Shown here one piece after another: positions 53,867 through 63,746 of a stretch of 64,000 nt of DNA; within the stretch, counting starts at the first letter, position 1; each line of letters begins with the position of its first letter. The notes under the pieces are model-generated. The model had not been told where the DNA came from. It worked only from the letters and a program-made list of their open reading frames with translations, and did no database searches. Where the stretch lies: positions 2,356,001 through 2,420,000 of the forward strand of contig CP094685.1 in NCBI GenBank assembly GCA_022828425.1, given 5' to 3'. Position numbers and translations under genes: made by a program. The DNA comes from Candidatus Thiothrix sulfatifontis. Its GTDB lineage: Bacteria; Pseudomonadota; Gammaproteobacteria; Thiotrichales; Thiotrichaceae.

Positions 53867-54861
53867 AGCAAGAACAATTCATCAGCCAATACCAACCGCA
53901 GTGGGAACACATGCGTGCTTGGCTGGATTACCAGCAAATGCCCCCAAAACAGCGCAAACGTGACGCACTCAGTGAGCCAATGTTGGATTTCCCTGCTGCC
54001 TACCGTCAACTGTGTCACCAGTTAGCGCTGGCACAATCGCGCATGTATAGCCCCTTGCTGCTTGCGCAACTCAACGAGTTGGTAACACGCGGGCATCACT
54101 GTTTGTACACCTCACGGCTGCATTTCGCGCATCGCTTTATTCAGTTTTATTTGCAAGATTTACCGCAATTGGTGCGGCGCGAATGGCAAGCGCTGTTGCT
54201 GGCGGGAATGCTGTTTTTCGGCAGTTTATTGGCGATGCTGATTGCCATTCAAATCCAACCGGATTTGGTGTATTCGGTGCTGGATGGCGCAAGCGTGGCC
54301 AATATGGAAGACATGTATGACCCGCAACGCGCTTCTCGCTTTGGGCGCGAACGCGAAGCCGATAGTGATGTGTACATGTTCGGGTTTTACATTAAAAACA
54401 ATACCGGGATTGGCTTTCAAGTGTTTGCAGGCGGCTTGTTATACGGCTTGGGCAGCGTGTTCTTTTTGTTGTTCAATGGCTTATACATTGGCGCGGCGGC
54501 GGGGCATTTGACTCAAATCGGTTATATCGAAACCTTTTGGGGGTTTGTAGCCGGGCATAGCGCCTTCGAGTTGACCGCGATTGTGTTATCGGGTGCGGCA
54601 GGGTTTAAATTGGCAGCCGCCTTGATTATGCCGGGGCGTAAAGCGCGATCACTGGCATTACGCGACAATGCGCAAGAGGCGATTCTAATCGTTTACGGCG
54701 CGGCAACACTGTTCATTATGGCGGCGTTTGTGGAAGCGTTTTGGTCGTCGCAAACTTGGATTCCGGTGTTGGTCAAATACGCTGTGGGTATTGCCTTGTG
54801 GTTGCTGGTCATCGGGTATTTTGTATTCTTAGGGCGGGAGGCGGCAGCGGATGAAACTTGA
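53863..54861 (+). CDS. SpoIIM-like (stage II sporulation protein M) membrane protein
   Basis: A 332-residue protein. The first 115 residues are soluble and helical (MKQEQFISQYQPQWEHMRAW), then five or so transmembrane helices with SpoIIM features: FYIKNNTGIGFQVFAGGLLY and FVAGHSAFELTAIVLSGAAG. ATG at 53863 overlaps the RDD stop (ATGA) with GGAGG upstream. Not evidence for sporulation: SpoIIM-like genes are common beside MoxR/DUF58 in non-sporulating proteobacteria. Confidence 0.87.
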   Translation: MKQEQFISQYQPQWEHMRAWLDYQQMPPKQRKRDALSEPMLDFPAAYRQLCHQLALAQSRMYSPLLLAQLNELVTRGHHCLYTSRLHFAHRFIQFYLQDLPQLVRREWQALLLAGMLFFGSLLAMLIAIQIQPDLVYSVLDGASVANMEDMYDPQRASRFGREREADSDVYMFGFYIKNNTGIGFQVFAGGLLYGLGSVFFLLFNGLYIGAAAGHLTQIGYIETFWGFVAGHSAFELTAIVLSGAAGFKLAAALIMPGRKARSLALRDNAQEAILIVYGAATLFIMAAFVEAFWSSQTWIPVLVKYAVGIALWLLVIGYFVFLGREAAADET

Positions 54862-56374
54862 CGAGCTGAGCGCCAATATCCGTCTGCGCTCCCCGTGGGA
54901 AGCGGTTGATCTGGGCTTTGCCTTGGTGCAACACCATGCGCGGTGGATTTTTCCGGCTTGGGCATTGTTGCTGGGAAGTTTCGCACTGATTTTGTGGGTG
55001 CTAACGCCAGATGCTTACAAAGCCTATATTCCTATCGTGTTGTGGTGGTTCAAGCCGCTGTATGATCGGGTGTTACTGCATATCCTCAGCCACCAGATGT
55101 TTAATCAGCGCTTATCCACGGCGGAAATCATCAGTGCTTTACCAACGCTGATTTGGCAGACGGGATTATTGGGCGCATTGACCTGGCGGCGTTTGTCGTC
55201 GTCACGCGGTTTTAATTTACCCATCTGGCAATTGGAACAATTACGCGGCAAACCACGGGCAGAGCGCCAAGCGTTGTTGCACTTGCAAGCGCATTCGCAC
55301 GCTGTCGGTTTAACGATTGCTTGTGTGCATTTGGAATACGTGGTGCTGGCCAGCTTGTATGTGCTGATTCTGCTGCTCGACCCAACAGACAGCGCGTGGT
55401 ATTACATGACAGGTGCTTTTACCGAAATATTTGATGCTGATACACAATATTGGGGCAACTTATTGTATTTACTGTTGTATAGCCTGACAGTGTTAGCCAT
55501 TGAGCCTTTTTATGTCGCAGCGAGTTTCAGCTTATACCTCAACCGCCGCACCCAACTGGAAGCGTGGGATATTGAACTTGCTTTCCGCAACTTGGGAACA
55601 CGCTTAAACCAACTGGCACGTACACCGCTAAGCCTGTTGTTAGCAGGAGCATTGCTGGTAGGTTTACCCGCAATTACACCGCAACCAACGTGGGCAGCAG
55701 TGATTGGCGCGAATGAATACCTCGCACCGGAACGCTTACCGCCGGAAGCCGCCGCCGCCCAAATCAGTGAAGTAATGCAACGCGAGGAACTCGCCGGAAT
55801 GCGCACGCAATACCAATGGGTATTACGCAATCCAAAGGAAGACACAGCGGAAGACCCCATCGAAATCGCCAAATCCCTGCAAGTGCTGTTTGCTAACATC
55901 GCCAAACTCGCCTTGTGGATCGCCGTCATTGGCTTGCTGATCATGGCATTGGTGTACCGTAAGCAAATTTTGGCTCTGCTAAAACGCACGCGCCGCAAAA
56001 CGCCCGCAGTCACGCCGCCGGATGTATTGTTCGGCATGGATATTCGCCCCGAATCCTTACCCGATGACATTGCGACTGCCAGCCAACGCTTATGGGAATC
56101 CGGTCAACAGCGCGAAGCACTCAGCCTGTTGTATCGCGGCGCATTAATGCGTTTAACCCGCCATGATCATCTCAATGTGCAAGCCAGCCACACCGAGGGC
56201 GACATCCTGCATTTGGCACAGCCGCACCTGAATACCGAACGGCTGGCATGGTTGCAAGCGACCACGCAGGCTTGGCAAGCCATTGCTTACGCGCACCGCT
56301 CGCCCGATACGCACACCCTCATTCCCCTTTGGCAAGGCTGGCACACCTTCAGCGCAATGCAGGAGCGCGTATGA
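54851..56374 (+). CDS. DUF4129 domain-containing membrane protein
   Basis: A 507-residue protein with about six transmembrane helices in the first 280 residues and another near 340-360. The C-terminal soluble part (about 395-500) is the DUF4129 region, seen as ASQRLWESGQQREALSLLYR and HLNVQASHTEGDIL. The start overlaps the SpoIIM gene by 11 bp and the stop overlaps the next gene by four. DUF4129 proteins often accompany MoxR/DUF58/transglutaminase genes; function unknown. Confidence 0.87.
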   Translation: MKLDELSANIRLRSPWEAVDLGFALVQHHARWIFPAWALLLGSFALILWVLTPDAYKAYIPIVLWWFKPLYDRVLLHILSHQMFNQRLSTAEIISALPTLIWQTGLLGALTWRRLSSSRGFNLPIWQLEQLRGKPRAERQALLHLQAHSHAVGLTIACVHLEYVVLASLYVLILLLDPTDSAWYYMTGAFTEIFDADTQYWGNLLYLLLYSLTVLAIEPFYVAASFSLYLNRRTQLEAWDIELAFRNLGTRLNQLARTPLSLLLAGALLVGLPAITPQPTWAAVIGANEYLAPERLPPEAAAAQISEVMQREELAGMRTQYQWVLRNPKEDTAEDPIEIAKSLQVLFANIAKLALWIAVIGLLIMALVYRKQILALLKRTRRKTPAVTPPDVLFGMDIRPESLPDDIATASQRLWESGQQREALSLLYRGALMRLTRHDHLNVQASHTEGDILHLAQPHLNTERLAWLQATTQAWQAIAYAHRSPDTHTLIPLWQGWHTFSAMQERV

Positions 56375-57396
56375 GGCTCCAATCCATTCTGATCGGTTTG
56401 TTTGTCGCCTTAGTCACCACCGCTGGCGTATTTTGGTTTTTGGATGCTTACGAATACAAAGAAGTGGATGAATACACCGGCTTTCAAGGCGAAGCGCGTG
56501 AAAATCCCCTGTTTGCTGCCCGCTTATTTCTAAAGCGCATGGGGATTCCCAGCGAACGCCACACCAGCCTGCAAACCCTGCCTGATACGGATACCGTGTT
56601 GGTGATTGATACCGACCGTTACACGCTGTCACGCCAAAAAAGTGAGGCACTATTGGCGTGGGTAGCCAATGGCGGACACGTAATTACCCGTACCCGTTAC
56701 CTCGCCAGTGATCCAGATGCTGAAAATACCGAAGAAACCAACGCAAGCGATCATGACCCGCTGCAACTCGCGTTAGGCATCACCAGAGGCGAACACATTA
56801 TTCCCGAAGATGATGATTTACCGCTGGACGCCGAACTGTCCAATATGAGCAGCCCACTGCACGTTGATCCCGAGTTTTTCTACGCATTGAACACCGCCGC
56901 CACGCCAGCTTACCCACAGAAATACAACGACGCGGCTTGGTTGCTGGAAATAGAACACGGCAATGGCTTAATCACTTGGGCTGCCAATCTTGATTTCATC
57001 GAAAATTCAGCCCTTGATGATCACGACCATGCCGAATTTTTCTGGCACATGCTGCACGGCTTGCACGACACACCACAATCGGTCTGGCTGATACACAGCG
57101 ACGATATGCCCGCCTTATCGACCTTATTGTGGGAACATGCTTGGGCATTGGTGCTGACCTTGGCGGTATTTATTCCGCTGACCATTCTCGCGCTCAGCCC
57201 GCGCTTTGGCCCACTGATTCCCAAACCTGCCCCCGAACGCCGCCGCATTCTGGAACACATCCACGCCAGCGGCTTGTTTATGTGGCAACGTCACCGCAAA
57301 CACGCTGATACCCAATACGCCGGGTTCGCCGCCCGCGTTACCCAACTTCTGCCGAGCACAAGGAAACAACATGACAACAGCAACCCTGACGCTTGA
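56371..57396 (+). CDS. DUF4350 domain-containing protein
   Basis: A 341-residue protein with an N-terminal membrane helix (LIGLFVALVTTAGVFWFLD), a DUF4350/GATase-like periplasmic domain (NPLFAARLFLKRMGIPSERH, LLAWVANGGHVITRTRYL near 100) and a second helix near residue 255. The first ATG after the overlap (ATGA at 56371) is chosen; longer frames run inside the DUF4129 gene. Its 3' end overlaps moxR by 26 bp. Function unknown; typical neighbour of MoxR and DUF58. Confidence 0.85.
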   Translation: MRLQSILIGLFVALVTTAGVFWFLDAYEYKEVDEYTGFQGEARENPLFAARLFLKRMGIPSERHTSLQTLPDTDTVLVIDTDRYTLSRQKSEALLAWVANGGHVITRTRYLASDPDAENTEETNASDHDPLQLALGITRGEHIIPEDDDLPLDAELSNMSSPLHVDPEFFYALNTAATPAYPQKYNDAAWLLEIEHGNGLITWAANLDFIENSALDDHDHAEFFWHMLHGLHDTPQSVWLIHSDDMPALSTLLWEHAWALVLTLAVFIPLTILALSPRFGPLIPKPAPERRRILEHIHASGLFMWQRHRKHADTQYAGFAARVTQLLPSTRKQHDNSNPDA

Positions 57397-58345
57397 ACAA
57401 GCCAGCCATTTAGCCGACGCCATCCGCCACGAAATCAGCAAAGCTGTGATTGGGCAAAAGCAAGTCGTGCGCGAAACCCTCATCGCCCTACTCGCAGGCG
57501 GACACGTTTTGATCGAAGGTGTTCCCGGCTTGGGTAAAACCTTGCTGGTTCGCGCCCTCGCCCGCACCATCTCTGGGCAATTTGCCCGCATTCAATTCAC
57601 CCCCGACTTGATGCCCGCCGACATCAGCGGGCATGTGCTATTTGACATGCAAAATCAAAGCTTCAATGTGCGCAAAGGCCCGGTGTTCACCAACCTGTTG
57701 CTGGCAGACGAAATTAACCGCGCTCCCGCCAAAACCCAATCAGCGTTACTGGAAGTCATGCAGGAACAGCAAGTGACCATCGAAGGCAAAGCCTTACCCG
57801 TGCCACTGCCGTTCATGACACTCGCCACCCAAAATCCACTGGAACAAGAAGGCACGTACCCGCTACCCGAAGCGCAACTGGATCGTTTCCTGCTGAAAGT
57901 GTTCATCGACTACCCAGAATTAGAAGAAGAATCCGAAATGGTCATGATCGTCACCGACAAACAAATCGGCGACCGCTTCAACCTCAATAATTTGCAAGCG
58001 ATTGCGACGCCCGCACAGGTCATGGCGATGCAAACCGTCACGGCTGAGATTGCAGTGGATGTGGCGGTATTGGATTACGCTGTGCGCATTACCCGCGCTA
58101 CTCGTCACTGGCAAGGTTTGCGCTTTGGCGCAGGACCGCGCGGGAGCATTGCGCTGATTCGAGCAGCACGGGCGAATGCGTTGCTGGCGGGGCGCGACTT
58201 TGTACACCCTGATGACATTAAGCAGGTTTGCCTGCCGGTGTTACGCCATCGGGTTTCCTTGTCGCCGGAAATGGAGCTGGAAGGCTATCATGCCGACCAT
58301 TTGCTACGCGCTATTCTCGACAAGACCGAAGCGCCGCGCTCATGA
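57371..58345 (+). CDS. MoxR family AAA+ ATPase
   Basis: A 324-residue MoxR ATPase: Walker A IEGVPGLGKTLLVRAL (near 46), Walker B LLADEINRAPAKTQSALLEVM (near 112), sensor 1 TLATQNPLEQEGTYPLPEAQ and the arginine-finger/sensor 2 region GAGPRGSIALIRAARANALL. MoxR proteins act with VWA or DUF58 partners as chaperones for assembly of enzymes or envelope proteins. The start lies inside the DUF4350 gene; the stop overlaps the DUF58 gene (ATGA). Confidence 0.95.
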   Translation: MTTATLTLEQASHLADAIRHEISKAVIGQKQVVRETLIALLAGGHVLIEGVPGLGKTLLVRALARTISGQFARIQFTPDLMPADISGHVLFDMQNQSFNVRKGPVFTNLLLADEINRAPAKTQSALLEVMQEQQVTIEGKALPVPLPFMTLATQNPLEQEGTYPLPEAQLDRFLLKVFIDYPELEEESEMVMIVTDKQIGDRFNLNNLQAIATPAQVMAMQTVTAEIAVDVAVLDYAVRITRATRHWQGLRFGAGPRGSIALIRAARANALLAGRDFVHPDDIKQVCLPVLRHRVSLSPEMELEGYHADHLLRAILDKTEAPRS

Positions 58346-59649
58346 TTTTACCCGCTCGCCGCAGTTTCTATGCCGTTGGTGCAAATGCTGTCGTTGCTTT
58401 AGTTGCCAGCGTGTTGCCCGACTTTATCGGCTTCTGGTATGTCACAGTTGGAATCAGCCTGTTGGTGGCGTTTGCCGATTTATTGCTGGTGGTGACAGAA
58501 CCTGCGCCGCGCGGTGAACGTTTCGTGCCACATTCTTTGCCATTAGGGGTGAAACGCACGGTGCGGCTGCGTCTGCATAACACGGGTAAGCGTCCGCTTA
58601 CGGTGGAAATATTCGATCATTTTCCGCTACAAGTGCAAGCCACCGGCTTTCCGCTGCGTTTGGGGCTGGCTATTGGCACATTTGCCGAGCCACTGTATGA
58701 AGTGACGGCGATTGAACGCGGCAAGCTGAATTTCCCCTGTTTGCAGGTACGCATTCTGTCGCCGCTGCAATTATGGTGGCATGACTTGAAACTGCCGGTA
58801 GTTTCTGAAACCAAGGTTTACCCCAATTTTGCCGCTGTCGCGCAATACGCACTGATGGCGACGGATCACCACCTCAGCCACATGGGAATTATGAAAAAAC
58901 GCCGTCGCGGTGAAGGTCAGGATTTCCACCAATTACGCGAATACCGCGCCGGGGATAGTTTGCGCCAAATCGACTGGAAAGCGAGTTCACGGATGCGCAA
59001 GCCCATTTCCCGCGAATACCAAGACGAACGCGATCAAGAAATCATTTTTATGTTGGATTGCGGGCATCGGATGCTGGCGCAAGACGACGCGCTGTCGCAC
59101 TTTGATCACACCTTGAATGCCATTTTGTTACTGACTTATGTGGCGCTACGCCAAGGGGATTCGGTGGGCTTGGGCAGTTTCGCGGGGCAAAACCGCTGGT
59201 TGCCTGCGCACAAGGGGCAACACCAAGTGCAACAGATGTTGAATGCCTTGTACGATTTGCAGCCGACCACGCACGCACCGGATTATGTGCAAGCTGCTAC
59301 CGAATTGCTGGTGCGTCAGAAAAAACGGGCACTGATTGTGTTGCTCACCAATTTGCGCGATGAGGATTTGGATGATTTATTGCCAGCGCTGCACATTCTG
59401 CGCAAACGGCATGTCGTGCTACTCGCAAGTATGCGGGAACAGGCGCTTGATCAAGCGTTAGCTGCGCCAGTGGATAATCAAGAAGATGCTTTGCATACCG
59501 CCGCCGTGCAACATTATCTGGCAAGCCGCGAAGCGACCTTGGATCGGGTACGGGCGGCGGGTATTCGTTGTATGGATGTGCCGCCCCCGGAATTATCGGT
59601 GAATCTGATTAATCATTACCTCGATATTAAGCGCAGCGGCCTGCTGTAA
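58342..59649 (+). CDS. DUF58 domain-containing protein
   Basis: A 435-residue protein with two N-terminal transmembrane helices (about 8-50), a beta domain, then DUF58 with RRGEGQDFHQLREYRAGDSL and RQIDWKASSRMRKPISREYQ (near 190-225), continuing into a VWA-like part (IIFMLDCGHRMLAQDD, with a degenerate metal site). It is the usual partner of MoxR. It ends the six-gene operon, 72 bp before metH. Confidence 0.92.
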   Translation: MILPARRSFYAVGANAVVALVASVLPDFIGFWYVTVGISLLVAFADLLLVVTEPAPRGERFVPHSLPLGVKRTVRLRLHNTGKRPLTVEIFDHFPLQVQATGFPLRLGLAIGTFAEPLYEVTAIERGKLNFPCLQVRILSPLQLWWHDLKLPVVSETKVYPNFAAVAQYALMATDHHLSHMGIMKKRRRGEGQDFHQLREYRAGDSLRQIDWKASSRMRKPISREYQDERDQEIIFMLDCGHRMLAQDDALSHFDHTLNAILLLTYVALRQGDSVGLGSFAGQNRWLPAHKGQHQVQQMLNALYDLQPTTHAPDYVQAATELLVRQKKRALIVLLTNLRDEDLDDLLPALHILRKRHVVLLASMREQALDQALAAPVDNQEDALHTAAVQHYLASREATLDRVRAAGIRCMDVPPPELSVNLINHYLDIKRSGLL

Positions 59650-59721
59650 TAAGACGGTTTATGTTCTGAACGCTAGATTCTGGTACGATACGCAACTTCC
59701 TGAACTGCCGATGACTTAACC

Positions 59722-62700
59722 ATGAACCGTACCAACCAATTGCACGCCGCGCTTGCCGACCGCATCCTGATTCTTGACGGGGCGATGGGCACCATGATCC
59801 AACGTTACAAGCTGGAAGAAGCCGATTATCGCGGCACCCGCTTTGCCGATTGGCACAAAGACATCAAGGGTAATAACGACCTGTTGGTGCTGACCAAACC
59901 AGAAGTCATCCGCACGATTCACGGGGAATACCTCGCCGCTGGTGCGGACATTCTCGAAACCAATACCTTCAACGCCACCACCATTTCGATGCACGACTAC
60001 GACATGCAAGAATTGTCGTATGAAATCAACGTGGCAGCGGCAAAACTGGCGCGTTCTGTTGCCGACGAATACAGCACACCCGACAAACCACGCTTCGTTG
60101 CAGGCGTGTTGGGGCCGACTAGCCGCACTTGCAGCATTTCCCCCGATGTCAACGACCCCGGTTTCCGCAATGTCACCTTCGATGCGCTGGTCACAGCTTA
60201 CATGGAATCCACCCGTGGTCTAATCGAAGGCGGTGCGGACATTATCCTGATCGAAACCATTTTCGACACGCTCAATGCCAAAGCGGCCGTGTTCGCGGTC
60301 AAGCAAGTGTTCGACGAAGACGGTATCGAACTGCCGATCATGATTTCCGGCACGATTACCGATGCATCTGGGCGTACACTTTCTGGGCAAACCACCGAAG
60401 CGTTCTACAACGCGCTGGCACACGCGGAGGCGATTTCTTTCGGGCTAAATTGCGCTCTCGGCCCTGACCTGCTGCGTCAATATGTCGAAGAAATGTCACG
60501 CATCTGCGCCAGCCACGTCTCCGCGCACCCTAATGCGGGATTGCCGAATGAAATGGGCGAATACGACATGGATGGCGCGGAAATGGCGGTTCACATCCGC
60601 GAATGGGCGCAAAGCGGCTTTTTGAATATCGTTGGCGGCTGTTGCGGCACCTCGCCTGCGCACATCAAATCCATTGCCGATGCCGTCGCGGGTATTTCAC
60701 CGCGTGCACTGCCTGATTTACCGCCAACAATGCGTTTATCTGGCTTAGAGCCATTTAATATCGGCGCAAATAGCCTGTTTGTGAACGTGGGCGAACGCAC
60801 CAATGTGACGGGTTCAATCAAATTCAAGCGCTTGATCAAAGAAGGCAATTACACCGAAGCCCTCGAAGTCGCGTTAGAACAAGTCGAAAGTGGCGCACAA
60901 ATCATCGACGTGAACATGGACGAAGGTTTGTTGGATGCCGAAAAGGAAATGACGCGCTTCCTCAATCTGATCGCATCTGAGCCAGACATTGCCCGCGTGC
61001 CGGTGATGGTTGACTCGTCTAAGTGGGAAGTTATCGAAGCCGGTCTGAAATGCATCCAAGGCAAAGGCATTGTTAATTCGATTTCGATGAAAGAAGGTGA
61101 AGCAAAATTCATCGCGCAAGCCAAGCTGGTACGCCGCTACGGGGCAGCAGTGATCGTGATGGCATTTGATGAACAGGGGCAAGCGGATACACAAGCACGA
61201 AAAATTCAAATTTGCACTCGCGCTTACAAGATTCTCACCGAACAAGTCGGTTTTCCACCGGAAGACATTATTTTTGACCCGAACGTATTTGCGGTCGCCA
61301 CAGGCATCGACGAACACAATAATTACGCGGTGGACTTTATCGAAGCCACGCGCTGGATTCGACAGAACCTGCCGCACGCGCACATTTCCGGCGGAGTTTC
61401 CAACGTCTCGTTCTCGTTCCGAGGCAATAATCCGGTGCGCGAAGCCATCCACAGCGTGTTCCTCTACCATGCAATCAAAGCGGGCATGGACATGGGGATT
61501 GTGAACGCGGGGCAAATGGCGATTTACGACGATATTCCGGCGGAATTGCGTGATGCGGTCGAAGACGTGATTCAAAACAAGGACGCGGGTGCGACCGAAC
61601 GCTTGCTCGACATTGCTGCAAAATACAAAGGCGATGGTTCGGCAGAAGTGAAGAAAGAAGACCTCGAATGGCGTTCATGGCCGGTTGAGAAACGCCTCGA
61701 ACACGCGCTGGTAAAAGGCATTGATGCCTTCGTCAACGAAGACACCGAAGAGGCACGGGTGAAACTGGGGCGTCCGCTGCTGGTCATCGAAGGCCCATTG
61801 ATGGACGGCATGAACGTGGTCGGCGACTTGTTTGGTGCAGGCAAAATGTTCCTCCCGCAAGTGGTCAAATCCGCTCGCGTGATGAAAAAATCGGTGGCCT
61901 ACCTCGACCCGTTCATGGAACTGGAAAAAGCCGGTTGCGAGGTGCAAGCCAACGGCAAAATCCTGATGGCGACCGTGAAAGGCGACGTGCATGACATCGG
62001 CAAGAACATCGTCGGCGTGGTGTTGCAGTGCAATAGCTACGAAGTCATCGACATTGGCGTAATGGTCTCTGCCGAGAGAATCCTGCAAGTGGCACGGGAT
62101 GAAAAGGTCGACATTATCGGCTTGTCCGGTTTGATTACGCCGTCGCTGGATGAAATGGTGCATGTGGCGAAAGAAATGCAACGGCAGAATTTCCATGTGC
62201 CGTTGCTGATTGGCGGGGCTACTACGTCCAAAATTCATACGGCGGTGAAGATTGAGCCGCAGTATAAAAATGACATCGTGGTGTACGTGCAAGACGCGTC
62301 GCGGGCAGTGGGCGTCGCGAGTGCGCTGCTGTCCAAGGAGCAGAAGCCTAATTACGTTGCCAATATTCGAGCCGAATACGAGCAAGTGCGCGTAAAACGG
62401 GCGGCAAATCAAACCGAGCGCAAGTTGATAAGCATTGCTGCGGCAAGGGCGAATAAGTTTCAGGTGGATTGGGCGAATTACACGCCGCCTAAACCGAACA
62501 CTCTCACCCCGCTGGTCTTCAATGATTATCCGTTGGATGAACTGGTGGAGCGCATTGACTGGACGCCGTTTTTCCGCAGTTGGGAATTGGCGGGTAAGTT
62601 CCCTGCCATTCTGACAGATGAGGTGGTGGGTGAGGAATGCACCAAGTTGTATGCGGATGCGCTGGCGATGTTGCAGCAGATGGTGGCGGAAAAGTGGGTG

Positions 62701-63447
62701 CAGGCTAAAGCGGTGGTTGGGTTCTTCCCGGCGAATGCGCAAGGCGATGACGTGGTGCTGTATACCGATGAGAGCCGCACGCAAACTTTGAGCGTGTTGC
62801 ATAATTTGCGGATGCAGATGGAGCGGAATGGGCAGCAGCCGAATTTCTGTTTAGCAGACTTCATTGCACCTGCTGTTCCCTTCGACTTCGCTCAGGGAAC
62901 GGATGCCACGGTCGTTGAGCGTAGTCGAAACGACTGGATCGGGGCATTTGCGGTGAGTACCGGGTTTGGGATTGAGCCGCATTTGAAAGCCTTCCGCGAA
63001 AAGCACGACGATTACAGCGCGATCATGCTGGAAGCCTTGTGTGACCGTCTGGCGGAAGCCTTAGCAGAGCGGATGCACGAGCGCGTGCGCAAGGAGTTCT
63101 GGGGTTATGCGGCGGATGAAACGCTGGATAATAACGCGATGATTGCCGAGAAATATCAGGGGATTCGCCCTGCCCCCGGTTATCCGGCTTGCCCTGACCA
63201 TACCGAAAAAGGCACGTTGTGGACGTTGCTGGATGTTGGGGCGAATACCGGGATGATCATTACCGAATCGTTTGCGATGTATCCGGCGGCTTCGGTGTCG
63301 GGCTGGTATTTCAGCCACCCGGATTCGCGGTATTTCGGCATTGGGCGGATTGCGCGGGATCAGGTCGAGGATTATGCCAAGCGTAAGGGAATGACGTTGG
63401 CGGAAGCGGAGCGGTGGTTGGCTCCGGTGTTGGGGTATGAGGCGTAA
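59722..63447 (+). CDS. metH: Cobalamin-dependent methionine synthase
   Basis: A 1241-residue MetH (E. coli 1227). Domains: homocysteine-binding with zinc Cys244, Cys307 and Cys308 (GGCCGTSP); pterin-binding ([16 protein letters not shown] near 350); cobalamin-binding with lower ligand His757 (DVHDIGKN) and [13 protein letters not shown]-terminal AdoMet reactivation domain ([17 protein letters not shown]). It transfers the methyl of methyl-tetrahydrofolate to homocysteine. An in-frame 60-bp double-hairpin repeat adds residues 1052-1071 in the reactivation domain, where E. coli has a short linker before Y-I-G-A-F. The frame is kept and flanking motifs are intact. Confidence 0.97.
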   Translation: MNRTNQLHAALADRILILDGAMGTMIQRYKLEEADYRGTRFADWHKDIKGNNDLLVLTKPEVIRTIHGEYLAAGADILETNTFNATTISMHDYDMQELSYEINVAAAKLARSVADEYSTPDKPRFVAGVLGPTSRTCSISPDVNDPGFRNVTFDALVTAYMESTRGLIEGGADIILIETIFDTLNAKAAVFAVKQVFDEDGIELPIMISGTITDASGRTLSGQTTEAFYNALAHAEAISFGLNCALGPDLLRQYVEEMSRICASHVSAHPNAGLPNEMGEYDMDGAEMAVHIREWAQSGFLNIVGGCCGTSPAHIKSIADAVAGISPRALPDLPPTMRLSGLEPFNIGANSLFVNVGERTNVTGSIKFKRLIKEGNYTEALEVALEQVESGAQIIDVNMDEGLLDAEKEMTRFLNLIASEPDIARVPVMVDSSKWEVIEAGLKCIQGKGIVNSISMKEGEAKFIAQAKLVRRYGAAVIVMAFDEQGQADTQARKIQICTRAYKILTEQVGFPPEDIIFDPNVFAVATGIDEHNNYAVDFIEATRWIRQNLPHAHISGGVSNVSFSFRGNNPVREAIHSVFLYHAIKAGMDMGIVNAGQMAIYDDIPAELRDAVEDVIQNKDAGATERLLDIAAKYKGDGSAEVKKEDLEWRSWPVEKRLEHALVKGIDAFVNEDTEEARVKLGRPLLVIEGPLMDGMNVVGDLFGAGKMFLPQVVKSARVMKKSVAYLDPFMELEKAGCEVQANGKILMATVKGDVHDIGKNIVGVVLQCNSYEVIDIGVMVSAERILQVARDEKVDIIGLSGLITPSLDEMVHVAKEMQRQNFHVPLLIGGATTSKIHTAVKIEPQYKNDIVVYVQDASRAVGVASALLSKEQKPNYVANIRAEYEQVRVKRAANQTERKLISIAAARANKFQVDWANYTPPKPNTLTPLVFNDYPLDELVERIDWTPFFRSWELAGKFPAILTDEVVGEECTKLYADALAMLQQMVAEKWVQAKAVVGFFPANAQGDDVVLYTDESRTQTLSVLHNLRMQMERNGQQPNFCLADFIAPAVPFDFAQGTDATVVERSRNDWIGAFAVSTGFGIEPHLKAFREKHDDYSAIMLEALCDRLAEALAERMHERVRKEFWGYAADETLDNNAMIAEKYQGIRPAPGYPACPDHTEKGTLWTLLDVGANTGMIITESFAMYPAASVSGWYFSHPDSRYFGIGRIARDQVEDYAKRKGMTLAEAERWLAPVLGYEA
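62875..62934. repeat. 60-bp two-hairpin repeat inside metH, in frame
   Basis: First hairpin: arms GTTCCCT / AGGGAAC around TCGACTTCGCTC (62875-62900). Second: arms GTCGTT / AACGAC around GAGCGTAGTCGA (62911-62934). Together exactly 20 codons, reading V-P-F-D-F-A-Q-G-T ... V-V-E-R-S-R-N-D. I recognise CCCTGAGCGAAGTCGAAGGG-type units as widely dispersed repeats that often give F-D-F-A-Q-G and V-E-R-S-R-N when translated. Confidence 0.85.
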
Positions 63448-63746
63448 ATCAGCCCATCAGCAAGTAGCCGGGATTCCATAAATCTCGGCATTGCTGAATA
63501 TTCTCCTGCTCTAGCCAGAAACTAATTATGTATTACTACGTAAATAAAAACTCATAGAAAAACACATTAACCATTTGAAAAATAAAATATTAATAATTAA
63601 TACGTAACTATGTTTTTAATTTATGTCAAGTTGTTATGTGCAACATTTGAAATAATCATTAATCCCGTTAACTGCCTAATCCATGCTGGATCAGGCAGTT
63701 AACGGTTTCAGAATCTCCGATAAACTCTATCGACAAGTCTCCACCG
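63448..63746. other. AT-rich spacer after metH, no gene seen
   Basis: 299 bp between convergent metH and a partial minus-strand gene. It is AT-rich and contains two TACGTAA/TACGTAAC sites (63537 and 63601) like half-sites of the dyads at 29241 and 30728. No open frame with a convincing start is visible. One strong hairpin (63665-63705) is listed separately. Confidence 0.6.
63665..63705. terminator. Long hairpin between metH and the right-edge gene
   Basis: Arms of 13 bp (CCGTTAACTGCCT / AGGCAGTTAACGG) extended, after one mismatch, by ATCC / GGAT around a five-base loop. TTT follows on the plus strand. It lies 218 bases after metH and 42 bases after the stop of the minus-strand gene, so it mainly suits the latter. 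Confidence 0.6.

Noticed and set aside
53863..54861. SpoIIM and SpoVR homologues as signs of sporulation
   Set aside because: Both families are widespread in non-sporulating proteobacteria in exactly these gene neighbourhoods.
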